From: Sphingobium chlorophenolicum
Lineage (GTDB): Bacteria; Pseudomonadota; Alphaproteobacteria; Sphingomonadales; Sphingomonadaceae
Direction: 5' to 3'
NCBI RefSeq assembly: GCF_000722875.1
Contig: NZ_JFHR01000003.1
Span: 62,001 to 126,000 of the forward strand
Length of the DNA: 64,000 nt
Below the pieces are notes generated by a model. The model was not told the DNA's origin and did not search any database. It saw only the letters and a program-made list of their open reading frames with translations. The position numbers and the translations under genes were made by a program. Positions 36,754 through 44,942 of this stretch are shown here, in pieces; position 1 is the stretch's first letter; each line of letters opens with the position of its first letter.

Positions 36754-37802
36754 GCATCTGCTCCGAGTGCTGAATCGAGGAAGTTCGCCAGTGGCCAGAT
36801 CGTCTGATCGGGGAAGCTAACGCCGGCAGGCTGTAGATGGGTGTAAGCGCGTGTCCCGACGCCCCCGTCTCCCTCTTCAAGTGCGAGGTACTTGCGACAC
36901 CGGCCGCCACGGAGGAACGCCTTCGTCGTTTCCGAAAGACACTTGGTGATTACGATGATTGGCACAGAATCGACATCGCAGCGCTCGACCAGCTTCGTCT
37001 GAAGGTGCTGATCATTGAAACCATAGCCGACGCAGAAGTAGGCGCGGGCGCGTTCCAAAGCTGCATCGGAACAGGTGAAGATGGTCCGAAATGGCTCCAA
37101 ATGAGCGAGCCTGTATTTGTCGATGCCGGGAGTAATCATCAGCGGCACATACCCGGCGGGCGTCTCGCGACAGCCTCTGACGCCGATAATCTGGTGGTCG
37201 GCGTCCTCGAACCAGTCCAGTGAGCCGTGCACCTTCCAGACGTTTACAACGCGACCGCTATCGCCTGTGGGTCGGGGCGCTTGCGCCTGAGTGCGGGTCT
37301 GAAGATACCCGGAAGTGAAGCCGCTGAAGTGGATGAGGCCCGCCGCGTCGGCAGCATATTCCGCCAGCCTATCGTAGTTCGGAGTGATGACATCGACAGT
37401 ACGATGCGTGCTGCTGAACAGATGTCGATAGAAGCGCGACAACGGCAGGTATCGCCGATCGCTCAGCATCGCCCCAAAAACCTGCTCGTCATAGGGCAGG
37501 AGAAAGCTTCTTGTCGCATCGGCCACATAGCCGGTCTGACGGCCAGTAAGGCGTACGGCACCGAGGGCGCTTTCCAGGTCCGTGCCGCGCCGGAGTTCAG
37601 AATGGAAAGCACTCCATTGCGTCGCTTCATCAGCACTCGGTGTATCAACACCGGGCAGACGACCCAATTTGTCGGCCAGCAGCCACATACCTGGAACGCC
37701 ATGCGCCGCGGACGCGCCGCTTCCTAAAATGATGACTGGCGCAAGCGCCAGTGCCTCCTGCGCGAACTCCAGCATGTGGTCGAAATCCGACCCGGTACTC
37801 AT
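36750..37802 (-). CDS. SIR2-family NADase effector
   Basis: A 350-residue SIR2-like protein. The NAD site is VIILGSGASAAHGVPG near residue 25; DVITPNYDRLAEYAAD and WKVHGSLDW give the conserved Asn/Asp and catalytic His. There is no zinc ribbon, as in defence SIR2 proteins that hydrolyse NAD rather than deacetylate. It lies directly before herA and 56 bases after the SbcC-like gene on the same strand, so all four minus-strand genes may be one operon. Confidence 0.9.
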   Translation of the reverse strand: MSTGSDFDHMLEFAQEALALAPVIILGSGASAAHGVPGMWLLADKLGRLPGVDTPSADEATQWSAFHSELRRGTDLESALGAVRLTGRQTGYVADATRSFLLPYDEQVFGAMLSDRRYLPLSRFYRHLFSSTHRTVDVITPNYDRLAEYAADAAGLIHFSGFTSGYLQTRTQAQAPRPTGDSGRVVNVWKVHGSLDWFEDADHQIIGVRGCRETPAGYVPLMITPGIDKYRLAHLEPFRTIFTCSDAALERARAYFCVGYGFNDQHLQTKLVERCDVDSVPIIVITKCLSETTKAFLRGGRCRKYLALEEGDGGVGTRAYTHLQPAGVSFPDQTIWPLANFLDSALGADA

Positions 37803-37858
37803 GACGACATGCCCCTATTACGGACCGCTATGGCGGCGGTACTATGCTCAATGGACCC

Positions 37859-40480
37859 TTAGCCGATGGTGATCCTATGCCCGCCCATGTGCCGAAAAGC
37901 TCGTTCGCGGCACGTGAGTAGAATGACCTGCATGCGCTCGGCCGCCCGGGTCAGGATGTCGGTCATGACTTCCAGACGGGCATCGTCCGAGTAGACCAGC
38001 GGGTCGTCAAGGATCAGCGACACCGGCTCGCCCTTCTCGAGCAGTAGGTCGGCGAACGCCAGTCTCGTGAGCACCGCCAGCTGCTCCTGCGTGCCGCGGC
38101 TGAGGTCGCCGCAGCCCTCGCTGACGCCGCTGCGCGCGATAGAGGTCAGCCCCAGCTCCTCGCTGAACGTGACGTCGCAGTCCGGCAGCACGCGGCGGAC
38201 ATACTGGACGGCGCGCCTCGTGACCGGTCCAAGGAACGTCCGCGACGCCGCCTCCTGCGCCTCATTCAGAGTGGTCCGCAAAAGTGCCAGCGCATCCGCC
38301 TCGGCTGTGAGACGCACTACCGTCTGCTCGGCCGCGGCTTCCTCTTCCCGGGCGGCGTCGACCTGGCCTGCCAGACCCTTCGCACCCTCGCTTGCGATCG
38401 TGGCCTCCAGGCCGGCGATCTGCTCGATGAGTGCCAGCCGGCGGTCGCCGGCACCGGCTGCTGCCTTGTAGATGTTCGCGAGCCTGAGCCTCAGCCGATC
38501 CAGGTCGAACGCGCCGACCGCCTGCTCGGCCGCGACCCGGTCGCGCAGGCGCTCCGCCAACTCCGCCTCGGCCGCCATCAGATCGGCTTCCAGGTCGGTC
38601 CGGCTCCGTGCGCCGGTGAGCGCTGCCAGCTGCGTCCGCGCGTTCGCCAGGTCACGAGCCGCGCCGGCCGCCTCGAGCCCTAGCTTCCGCGACGCCTCCT
38701 CGGCTGTACGGAGCTGCTCGACCGCCACGTTGTGCCGTCCGAGTGCGGAGCGCTCCTCCTCCGAGCGAAGGATCTGCGCGGCCTCGAGGCCGGGCACATC
38801 GACGGACGTGTCCTCTTCGGCCGTCTGATCGACTTCCTTCGCCAGAAGCGCGCGTAGGGCCGCGCCGCCTGTCGCCAGCCCGATCATCGGATCGGCGACG
38901 CACAGGGTGTCCACCTGCCGCTTCAGGCCCTTCACCGCCTCACCGGCCGACCTGGCGTTGTTGGCGCGCGCGACCGCGTCGGCATAGCTCGGGACGCCGA
39001 GCCAAGCCAACGCGGCCGCCAGCGCACCTTCGGCAGCCTTCAGCTCGGCCGCGGCCGAACCGGTGCCGGGCGGCACGACCCGTACCGTCGCGTGCCGGCC
39101 CACCTCGATCAGCGTTGCCGCGGTGACCTCGCGCGCCGCATCGCCCATCGGCTCGCCGTCAACAATGATCGGGGTGCCATCCAGGCTCGTCACCTCGACC
39201 CGAACCGCGCCCGCCGATACGACCGCGCGGGCCTCCACCACGGTCTTGTCGAGCCGGGCCAGCTCCTCCAGCTGCTCGGACGCGATCGCCTGGTCCGCGA
39301 CATTCTGCTGCGTGGCCAGTTCGGCTTCGAGCGCGTCGAGGCTCGTCATCCGCTCCCGCGCACGCGCGATCGCCTCGAACCGCTGCCGGCGCGCGACTGC
39401 GGCGCGAGCCGTGCGGAGTGCCGCCTCGGCCGTGTTGCGGGCCTCGCGAGCACGGCACAGCGCGGTCCGCGCGTCCTCCTCGCTCCGGATCGCCTCGTCC
39501 CGCTCATCGCCGTGCTGTTCAACCGCGGCATTCGCGGCGGTATTGGCCGCCTCGGCCTTCTCAACCGTCGACTGTGCCGCGTCGATCGCGGCGATCTTCT
39601 CGGTCAGCCGCTCCACGGTGCCGTTCGCCGTGTCGTACCGCGCCTGGGCCGTAACCAGACGCTCGGCTGAGGACTCGGCAAGCTTCAGGTCGGCCGCGAG
39701 CCGGTCCCGCAGCGAGGCCTGCTCCTCGTCCCCCAACTCGCGCTCGATGCGACGTCGTGCGGCGCGCGCGTCCTCCAGTTCCGTGAGGGTCGCCTCGTGC
39801 GCCTGGGCGAGCGCCTCGACGCCGGCACGGTGCTCGCGCGCTGCGTTCAGCCTGTTCTCGGCCGCGGCGAGCCGACCCGTCGACCTGCCGCGGCTGCCGG
39901 TCCTGAGTTCGGCATAGGCCTCCTCGACCCGGGCACGGACGGTGTCGAAACGCCGCCCGCCAGTGATCGTGCCCACCTCGCCCTCCAGCGCGGTACGGAC
40001 GTTATCGCGAACCAGCCGGTTGGGCGCGTCGACACGAAGGGCACTGGCCTGCTCGACCCAGAGCAGCCCGAGCGCGCCGCGCGTGTCGGGGTCGGTGCCG
40101 CGATTGTTGCCGCGCTCGAAGCCGAGCAGCGTCTGCAGCTGCTCCTCCGCCGCGTCACTCTCGAAGCGCCCGCGCGGGCCGGTAAGCTGCACCCTTTGCG
40201 AGCGAAGGAACTGCTTCTCCACCTGCCAGCGCTCGCCCGCCACCTCGAAGCCGACCGAGACCCTGGGCGCCACGTCGTCCCCGATCGGGCAGTAGGAGCG
40301 GGTCAGCTCCGTCCTGGCCGAGTGGCGAATGAACAGCGCCGCGCGCAGCGCTTCCAGCAGCGTCGACTTGCCCGTCTCGTTCGGCTCGACCACGACGTTC
40401 AGCCCTGGCTCGAAGCCCTCGAGCCTGAGCGGACGGCGAAAGCGGCGGAAGTTGTCCAGTTCGAGCGAGACGATCCTCAC
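37859..40480 (-). CDS. SbcC/Rad50/YhaN-like ATPase
   Basis: An 873-residue SMC-like protein. N-terminal Walker A is VVEPNETGKSTLLEALRAAL; a long Ala/Glu/Arg-rich coiled coil occupies about residues 190-720; the C-terminal ABC signature is DLSRGTQEQLAVLTRLAFAD and Walker B SLILDDPLVYSDD. No CxxC zinc hook is seen, which favours the YhaN subtype over true SbcC/Rad50. The GTG start overlaps the stop of the nuclease gene (GTGA). With it, this forms a Mre11-Rad50-like DNA-end processing pair. The open frame continues upstream inside the nuclease gene and is not coding there. Confidence 0.88.
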   Translation of the reverse strand: MRIVSLELDNFRRFRRPLRLEGFEPGLNVVVEPNETGKSTLLEALRAALFIRHSARTELTRSYCPIGDDVAPRVSVGFEVAGERWQVEKQFLRSQRVQLTGPRGRFESDAAEEQLQTLLGFERGNNRGTDPDTRGALGLLWVEQASALRVDAPNRLVRDNVRTALEGEVGTITGGRRFDTVRARVEEAYAELRTGSRGRSTGRLAAAENRLNAAREHRAGVEALAQAHEATLTELEDARAARRRIERELGDEEQASLRDRLAADLKLAESSAERLVTAQARYDTANGTVERLTEKIAAIDAAQSTVEKAEAANTAANAAVEQHGDERDEAIRSEEDARTALCRAREARNTAEAALRTARAAVARRQRFEAIARARERMTSLDALEAELATQQNVADQAIASEQLEELARLDKTVVEARAVVSAGAVRVEVTSLDGTPIIVDGEPMGDAAREVTAATLIEVGRHATVRVVPPGTGSAAAELKAAEGALAAALAWLGVPSYADAVARANNARSAGEAVKGLKRQVDTLCVADPMIGLATGGAALRALLAKEVDQTAEEDTSVDVPGLEAAQILRSEEERSALGRHNVAVEQLRTAEEASRKLGLEAAGAARDLANARTQLAALTGARSRTDLEADLMAAEAELAERLRDRVAAEQAVGAFDLDRLRLRLANIYKAAAGAGDRRLALIEQIAGLEATIASEGAKGLAGQVDAAREEEAAAEQTVVRLTAEADALALLRTTLNEAQEAASRTFLGPVTRRAVQYVRRVLPDCDVTFSEELGLTSIARSGVSEGCGDLSRGTQEQLAVLTRLAFADLLLEKGEPVSLILDDPLVYSDDARLEVMTDILTRAAERMQVILLTCRERAFRHMGGHRITIG

Positions 40481-41592
40481 CGTGCGCCCTCCGTCGCCCG
40501 GATGGCCTCGACGTAGAGCCGCTCCAGCGCAGCGGCCGCAACGGGGTGGTCCGCACCGCCCGCGTCGACTCGTGCTTTCAATAACAATGTGGCCGTGGCC
40601 AGCGCGCCCTGGATGTCGATCGCAGCGATGTCGTCTTCGGTCGGTTGGGCGGTCAGGCTCGCATCGTCGACGTCGAGCCAACGCAGCGCATGGCTGAGTT
40701 CGTCCGAACAGGTGCGCCCGACCGCAACCCGGTCGGCGAGAGACAGCGTACCCGAAAGCACGAGCCTCACCAGGGTAAATGCCTGGTCCACCGACGCCCG
40801 CAGGGCTCGCAACTCGCGCTCGAAGTCGTCTAGATTGGCAAGTTTCCAATTCCGCTCGAGCCAGCGGAAACGCCCTGTCTCCACCGTTTCTATCGCTGGC
40901 GCGGCTCCGCGACGCACGTCGGCGACGATGACTCCACCCGGCTCATCGCGCCCGAACCTGTCCACCTCCGGCGTGCCGCTGTATGCGGCACGATCACCGA
41001 TCGGCATGAAGCCGTGCCAGTCGCCCAGCGCCAGATAGTCGAGTCCGGAGCGCTGCGCGCGGTCGGGCGGGATCATGTTGTCGGCTTCGCCGCGCGCGCC
41101 GAAGTCGACGACCGAACCGTGCGCGAGCCCGATGCGAAGGGCACCATCCGGTGTCGCCATGCCGTCGAACGCACTTGTCGGGTCTTCGCGGGTACGCCGG
41201 TGCTCCAGCGGAGCGGGCAGCAGCCAAGCGCCATCCTCCATCTCGACCGGCTCGGGCGTGTCGACCACGCGCACGTTGGCCGGCGCCGCACGGCGCACGC
41301 GCGACCACAGGCCATCCGATCGGGCATGATCATGGTTGCCGGGCAGCAACCACCAGGTGCAGGGTGCCCGACCCATGCGGGTCACCGCCTGCACGACCTC
41401 GCGATCGGCTGGACCGGTGCTGTCAAACACGTCACCAGCGACCACGACGTGAACGGCGTCACGCTCCCGCGCGAGCGCGCCGATCCTGTCGATCGCATCA
41501 AAGCGCGCTTCGCCCAGCGCGGTCCTGACCTCCTGAGGAAAGCGGCCGAATGGCTTACCAAGCTGCCAGTCGGCCGTGTGGATCAGGCGCAT
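40477..41592 (-). CDS. SbcD/Mre11/YhaO-like metallophosphoesterase
   Basis: A 371-residue nuclease with all five phosphodiesterase motifs: IHTADWQLG, VVAGDVFDSTG, LPGNHDHARSD, GLAHGSVVD and LGDWHGFMP. These bind two manganese ions. The C-terminal 130 residues would cap the active site and bind the ATPase. First gene of the apparent operon SbcD-SbcC-SIR2-HerA. Chromosomal SbcCD usually stands alone, so its place here suggests a defence role. Confidence 0.9.
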   Translation of the reverse strand: MRLIHTADWQLGKPFGRFPQEVRTALGEARFDAIDRIGALARERDAVHVVVAGDVFDSTGPADREVVQAVTRMGRAPCTWWLLPGNHDHARSDGLWSRVRRAAPANVRVVDTPEPVEMEDGAWLLPAPLEHRRTREDPTSAFDGMATPDGALRIGLAHGSVVDFGARGEADNMIPPDRAQRSGLDYLALGDWHGFMPIGDRAAYSGTPEVDRFGRDEPGGVIVADVRRGAAPAIETVETGRFRWLERNWKLANLDDFERELRALRASVDQAFTLVRLVLSGTLSLADRVAVGRTCSDELSHALRWLDVDDASLTAQPTEDDIAAIDIQGALATATLLLKARVDAGGADHPVAAAALERLYVEAIRATEGAR

Positions 41593-41684
41593 GGGCGCTG
41601 CGGCGAGATTGTGGCATTTCCGGTCATGCTCAGCACTCTAACGCGGCGAACGATTGGGGAACAGGGCCGACTTACAACGGCTGA

Positions 41685-41942
41685 TCACGCTGGCTCTGAC
41701 GCTCGGCACTCGAGCAGCGGATTGTGACTACCGATGTGTCCATCCAATGCTTCAAAGGACCGCACAGCGAGCAGATCGCAGCCGTCGCGCGTGCCCGTGA
41801 CTCGGACGCGACGGCCGGCAAGTTTACGCGCCCCGCTTGGCGCATCAAGACGCCACTCACCGCCATCGTCGGTCCGAAGGATCAGCGACCGCCCGTTCCG
41901 CAGCAGCAGTCCGACCAGATTGTGAGCAGTCCCGCGCGGCAC
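41685..41942 (-). CDS. Small DUF5818-like protein
   Basis: An 85-residue protein with beta-rich sequence LVGLLLRNGRSLILRTDDGG and WRLDAPSGARKLAGRRVRVT, which matches my memory of small sphingomonad DUF5818 proteins (OB-like). Starts at GTG, 6 bases after the stop of the antitoxin-like gene, so the two are co-translated. Function unknown. Confidence 0.65.
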   Translation of the reverse strand: MPRGTAHNLVGLLLRNGRSLILRTDDGGEWRLDAPSGARKLAGRRVRVTGTRDGCDLLAVRSFEALDGHIGSHNPLLECRASEPA

Positions 41943-41948
41943 CGCTGT

Positions 41949-42443
41949 TCAGGCCTTTAGGTCAAGGTGACGCAGCAGCGCCTGCCGGTTCGCGTCGTCG
42001 TCATCGTACAGGGTCAGCCAACTTGCGGCGAAGTCGTCCGAGTGTCGTTTCCAAGCGGCATAGGCGTCGTCGGGCGAAACGGTGATCCGCTCCGCCGCGA
42101 GTACGGCGACAAGGCGCTCCACGTCATCAGCAACCGACCTTCGGCGAGCCTGCTCGTCAAGGTCGGGCTTCAGACGGGCGTGGATTGGTTCCTCTGCGCT
42201 CTGCGCCGCCCCGGCTGAGTCAGACGCCGCTACAAGGCTGGTGTCCGAGGCGCTGCCGGTTTGGTCGCTTCCCATAGCTCCGGCCGACCGCTGGTCGAGC
42301 TCGGCGAGCCGCGTGTACTCCTCAACGGGCATGACCACGAGCAAGGCAACGCCGTCCCGCTCCACGGCGATCGCACCAGCCTCGGCCGCGGCCAGGCATG
42401 CACGCACCTGCGCCGGTGTGGTAGGAAAGGGGACGCTTCGCAT
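41949..42443 (-). CDS. Phd/YefM-type antitoxin-like protein with long tail
   Basis: A 164-residue protein. Residues 1-50 (FPTTPAQVRACLAAAEAGAI, VVMPVEEYTRL) have the Phd/YefM fold pattern: a short strand, a helix and a VxxPxxxYxRL motif. The rest is an acidic linker and a helical end (LDEQARRRSVADDVERLVAV). No recognisable toxin is adjacent; the next gene is DUF5818-like. It may be a solitary regulator or pair with an unknown toxin. Confidence 0.6.
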   Translation of the reverse strand: MRSVPFPTTPAQVRACLAAAEAGAIAVERDGVALLVVMPVEEYTRLAELDQRSAGAMGSDQTGSASDTSLVAASDSAGAAQSAEEPIHARLKPDLDEQARRRSVADDVERLVAVLAAERITVSPDDAYAAWKRHSDDFAASWLTLYDDDDANRQALLRHLDLKA

Positions 42444-42605
42444 CGCTACACCGTAGCATCGTGTATTCAGCCGAACGAGCCTCAGCAGAAGCAAATCCGC
42501 GAGACGGGTTTGCGGCGCGCACCACTCGTGCTTTCAGTATTTCTATCTCTGGCTCGACCTGCTGCAGGTAGGTCGGCAACATGGCCATTGTAGCCGAGGT
42601 AATCG

Positions 42606-42950
42606 GTGGATTGGGACACACCAGTGCTGGCGAGGATGACGCTTGAGGTCAGGGGTGGCCTCACACACTTTCCTGGCCTTGTGTCGAAGACGGTGAGCGT
42701 GACCTGCACAGACCCGCGGGACGTCGATCAACTCGCTGAGTTCGCCGATGCCGCACTATTTTTCTCCCGTCCCGATCAAGGTGACAAGTGCGGTCCCGAC
42801 GCGAGAACATACCTACTTAGGATCGAGCTGGGCGAGCGATCACGAGCGCTGACCGTCGCTGATCCGATCAATGATAAGGAAGTGGCGCGGCTGATCCGTT
42901 TTGTGAGGGCGCTTGCCGCGGAGCGCGAGGGTCAATCTCCTCAGCGGTAG
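42606..42950 (+). CDS. Emfourin-like protein
   Basis: A 114-residue protein with VRGGLTHFPGL near the start, a middle helix with DAALFFSR and TYLLRIEL, then a terminal helix (NDKEVARLIRFVRALA). This is the layout of emfourin, the inhibitor of protealysin-like M4 metalloproteases. No M4 protease gene is next to it in the window. GTG 42606 or ATG 42636 could be the start. Divergent from the antitoxin-like gene. Confidence 0.5.
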   Translation: MDWDTPVLARMTLEVRGGLTHFPGLVSKTVSVTCTDPRDVDQLAEFADAALFFSRPDQGDKCGPDARTYLLRIELGERSRALTVADPINDKEVARLIRFVRALAAEREGQSPQR

Positions 42951-43013
42951 AAATTAGCCCCTTTCGTGAGAGCTTACCTGTCGCCAAGAGCCTGATCACA
43001 TTTGCAGCCAAGC

Positions 43014-43027
43014 TGAGACTAGTCTCA
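43014..43027. promoter_or_regulatory. Palindromic operator candidate
   Basis: TGAGACTAGTCTCA, a perfect 14-bp palindrome, followed by another half-like copy TGAGTCTCA at 43038-43046. It lies 34 bases before the GTG of the receiver gene and could bind a dimeric regulator controlling it. Confidence 0.45.
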
Positions 43028-43060
43028 ACTATCTGAAATGAGTCTCACTTTCGTTGCAAA

Positions 43061-43471
43061 GTGACACTCGCGGTCGATGACGTCCCGATCATCCTGATGG
43101 ACATGACGCTGATCCTGGAGGACGCCGGCTTTCGCTGTCATGAGGCGATGGACGGCGATACCGCGATCGTGCTGCTGGAGGAGCAGGCCGACAACACCAT
43201 CCTGCTGTTCTCCGATGTCGAGATGCCGGGATCGATCAACGGCTTTGCGCTGGCGCGTCATGTCGCACAGCACTGGCCCTGGATCGAGATCGTGATCGCC
43301 AGCGGCAATATCCGTCCCAATCCGGGTGACATGCCCGAGAAGGCGACGTTCATCCCGAAGCCCTTCTCGGCTGCGATCGTCCACGAGCACCTCCGCAGGA
43401 CGCTGCCTGACGGCAAGAAGCCCGCGCCGCTGAAGAATGCGGTGACGACGCCGGTTCAGCCGGGAGCCTGA
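43061..43471 (+). CDS. Single-domain response regulator
   Basis: A 136-residue receiver with Asp52 in LFSDVEMPGSINGF, acidic pair VDD at 5-7, and conserved lysine in FIPKPF. The tail is short and has no output domain. It starts at GTG without a strong ribosome site. It stands alone on the plus strand, overlapping the end of the next minus-strand gene by 16 bases. Its kinase is unknown; the degenerate HWE kinase is far away. Confidence 0.82.
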   Translation: MTLAVDDVPIILMDMTLILEDAGFRCHEAMDGDTAIVLLEEQADNTILLFSDVEMPGSINGFALARHVAQHWPWIEIVIASGNIRPNPGDMPEKATFIPKPFSAAIVHEHLRRTLPDGKKPAPLKNAVTTPVQPGA

Positions 43472-43860
43472 GCCACCCCTGCCGAGGCGAGCAACTGCGC
43501 GTCGGTCGCGTCGCGGTTGTCGATCCACCATTTGGCGTCCGCGATGCCGAGCAGCGCCGCGCCGGTTTCGACGCTATCGAGAGGTTGATCCTTGCGCAGC
43601 AAGGCGATCCGTTTTGCGCGAATGGTCGTTGCCCAGCTGACCTGTCGTTCCGAGCCGTTGAGCGGCGCCAGCGACAGATGGGCAACGGCTTGTTGCGAGG
43701 CCGCGGCGTCGCGCTCGTTCTCTTCCTGGCGCTGCTTGCGGTAGCACGCGCCGCAGACCGTCGTGCGCAGCCAGGTGGCCTTGCGCTCCTGCTGCGACGC
43801 GAACCCGGCAATGAAATGGGTTTGCTCATGGCCGCAGGTGTGGGTGATGCGATGGTCCAT
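43456..43860 (-). CDS. Hypothetical protein with paired Cys/His
   Basis: A 134-residue protein beginning DHRITHTCGHEQTHF with TVCGACYRKQ about 25 residues later, so a zinc site CGH...CxxC is likely. The rest is helical with a Glu/Arg/Gln-rich stretch. I know no function. It is the last gene of the long minus-strand transfer operon, 96 bases after the hydrolase gene. Confidence 0.65.
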   Translation of the reverse strand: MDHRITHTCGHEQTHFIAGFASQQERKATWLRTTVCGACYRKQRQEENERDAAASQQAVAHLSLAPLNGSERQVSWATTIRAKRIALLRKDQPLDSVETGAALLGIADAKWWIDNRDATDAQLLASAGVAQAPG

Positions 43861-43956
43861 GACGTTTAGCCTGTCATATGGGCCGGATTTGTTCCAGCGG
43901 GATTGAGTCGAGCCGTTCGGTTCCGGCGACCGATGCTCGCGGCATGAAGATGGCGA

Positions 43957-44448
43957 TCACGACCCGAGTGGGCTGCTCATCACCAGCACGGTCGCGCGCG
44001 CGATCGGCGCCGGCGCTACGCCGGCTCTGAAGGGGGCGACCGCCCCCCACCGCAGCGACTTGGCGACGGGGCGATAGCTGACCGGATGGATGCCATCCCG
44101 GCTCGGTTGCGCCCGCAGCGGGATGACGGTGTCGCCGAAACGTGCCGCGATCGACGTGACAATGGATGACGCGCGCAGGTCGTAGGGGGCAAGCCAGGCC
44201 ACCTTGACGGCGGTGGTTCGCCGCCTGAGCGCAAGAAGGTTGGTTGGGAGCGCCGGACTGGCGGCATCGTTCGACCCGAGTGCGATGAGGGCGACGGTGG
44301 CGGCCGAAGCGCCCCTCACCCGCCGCTCGATCTCGGCCGAACCGGCACCCACGCGCGCATGAACCTCGCAGCGTATGCCCTGTGCTGCCAATGCCTGCGC
44401 CGTGCCGACCGCGGTGCTGTCGCCCAGGATCAGGCAGAAGGGAATCAT
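43957..44448 (-). CDS. SGNH/GDSL-like hydrolase
   Basis: A 163-residue protein with the SGNH blocks GDSTAVG (Ser), ALGSNDAAS (Asn) and DGIHPVSYRPVA (Asp-His). Such enzymes are esterases or lipases acting on varied esters. No signal peptide is seen, which is unusual for the family. The ATG overlaps the stop of the preceding gene (ATGA). In a conjugation operon a peptidoglycan deacetylating or acetyl-esterase role is possible but unproven. Confidence 0.7.
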   Translation of the reverse strand: MIPFCLILGDSTAVGTAQALAAQGIRCEVHARVGAGSAEIERRVRGASAATVALIALGSNDAASPALPTNLLALRRRTTAVKVAWLAPYDLRASSIVTSIAARFGDTVIPLRAQPSRDGIHPVSYRPVAKSLRWGAVAPFRAGVAPAPIARATVLVMSSPLGS

Positions 44449-44942
44449 GGCCGACCAGCCTGATGGGCAAGCGGTTTTCGTGGAGTGGTCATGTCGCCGT
44501 AGGCAAGCAGCCCGAAGATGGCGACAGCACAGCCGGCGATGCCGAACGCTGCGCGTGCCAGCCCGATCAGCCGCGCCTTGCGACCCTTGCGAAGGTGGTT
44601 CCACCCTCGATCGAGCGAGGTACGCCAGGACAGCCAGCCATCGCCGATATCGCTCGCGCCGAACATCGCGATGGGGATCGCGACGGCCAGCATGATATGC
44701 CGGATGTCGGCGCGGGCGATCACGATGGCGAGAAAGGTCGCGACCAGAATGAACAGCGCGATGGCGTTGATGACGCTGTAGAGCGGGCGCAGCCGAAAGA
44801 TCCGACGCGAGGGCGCAGCGAGGTAGCGCACGATCGGACGGCGGCAGGTGTCGCAGACCAGCATGTGCTGCCCCAGCGGCCAGCGGCGCATCGCCTCATG
44901 GCAATACGGGCATTCGGGCCGGGGCAGGCTGATCATATTCAT
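44445..44942 (-). CDS. Zinc-ribbon membrane protein
   Basis: A 165-residue protein. CPYCHEAMRRW and VCDTCRRP form a CxxC...CxxC zinc ribbon at the N-terminus, followed by membrane helices (LYSVINAIALFILVATFLAI; IMLAVAIPIAMFGA; ARAAFGIAGCAVAIFGLLAY). Starts at ATG 44942, overlapping the NERD gene stop by 4 bases. Function unknown; likely inner membrane. Confidence 0.7.
   Translation of the reverse strand: MNMISLPRPECPYCHEAMRRWPLGQHMLVCDTCRRPIVRYLAAPSRRIFRLRPLYSVINAIALFILVATFLAIVIARADIRHIMLAVAIPIAMFGASDIGDGWLSWRTSLDRGWNHLRKGRKARLIGLARAAFGIAGCAVAIFGLLAYGDMTTPRKPLAHQAGRP

Noticed and set aside
40481..40849. N-terminal extension of the SbcC-like frame
   Set aside because: It lies inside the SbcD-like gene, and GTG 40480 gives a proper Rad50-type N-terminus with GTGA coupling.
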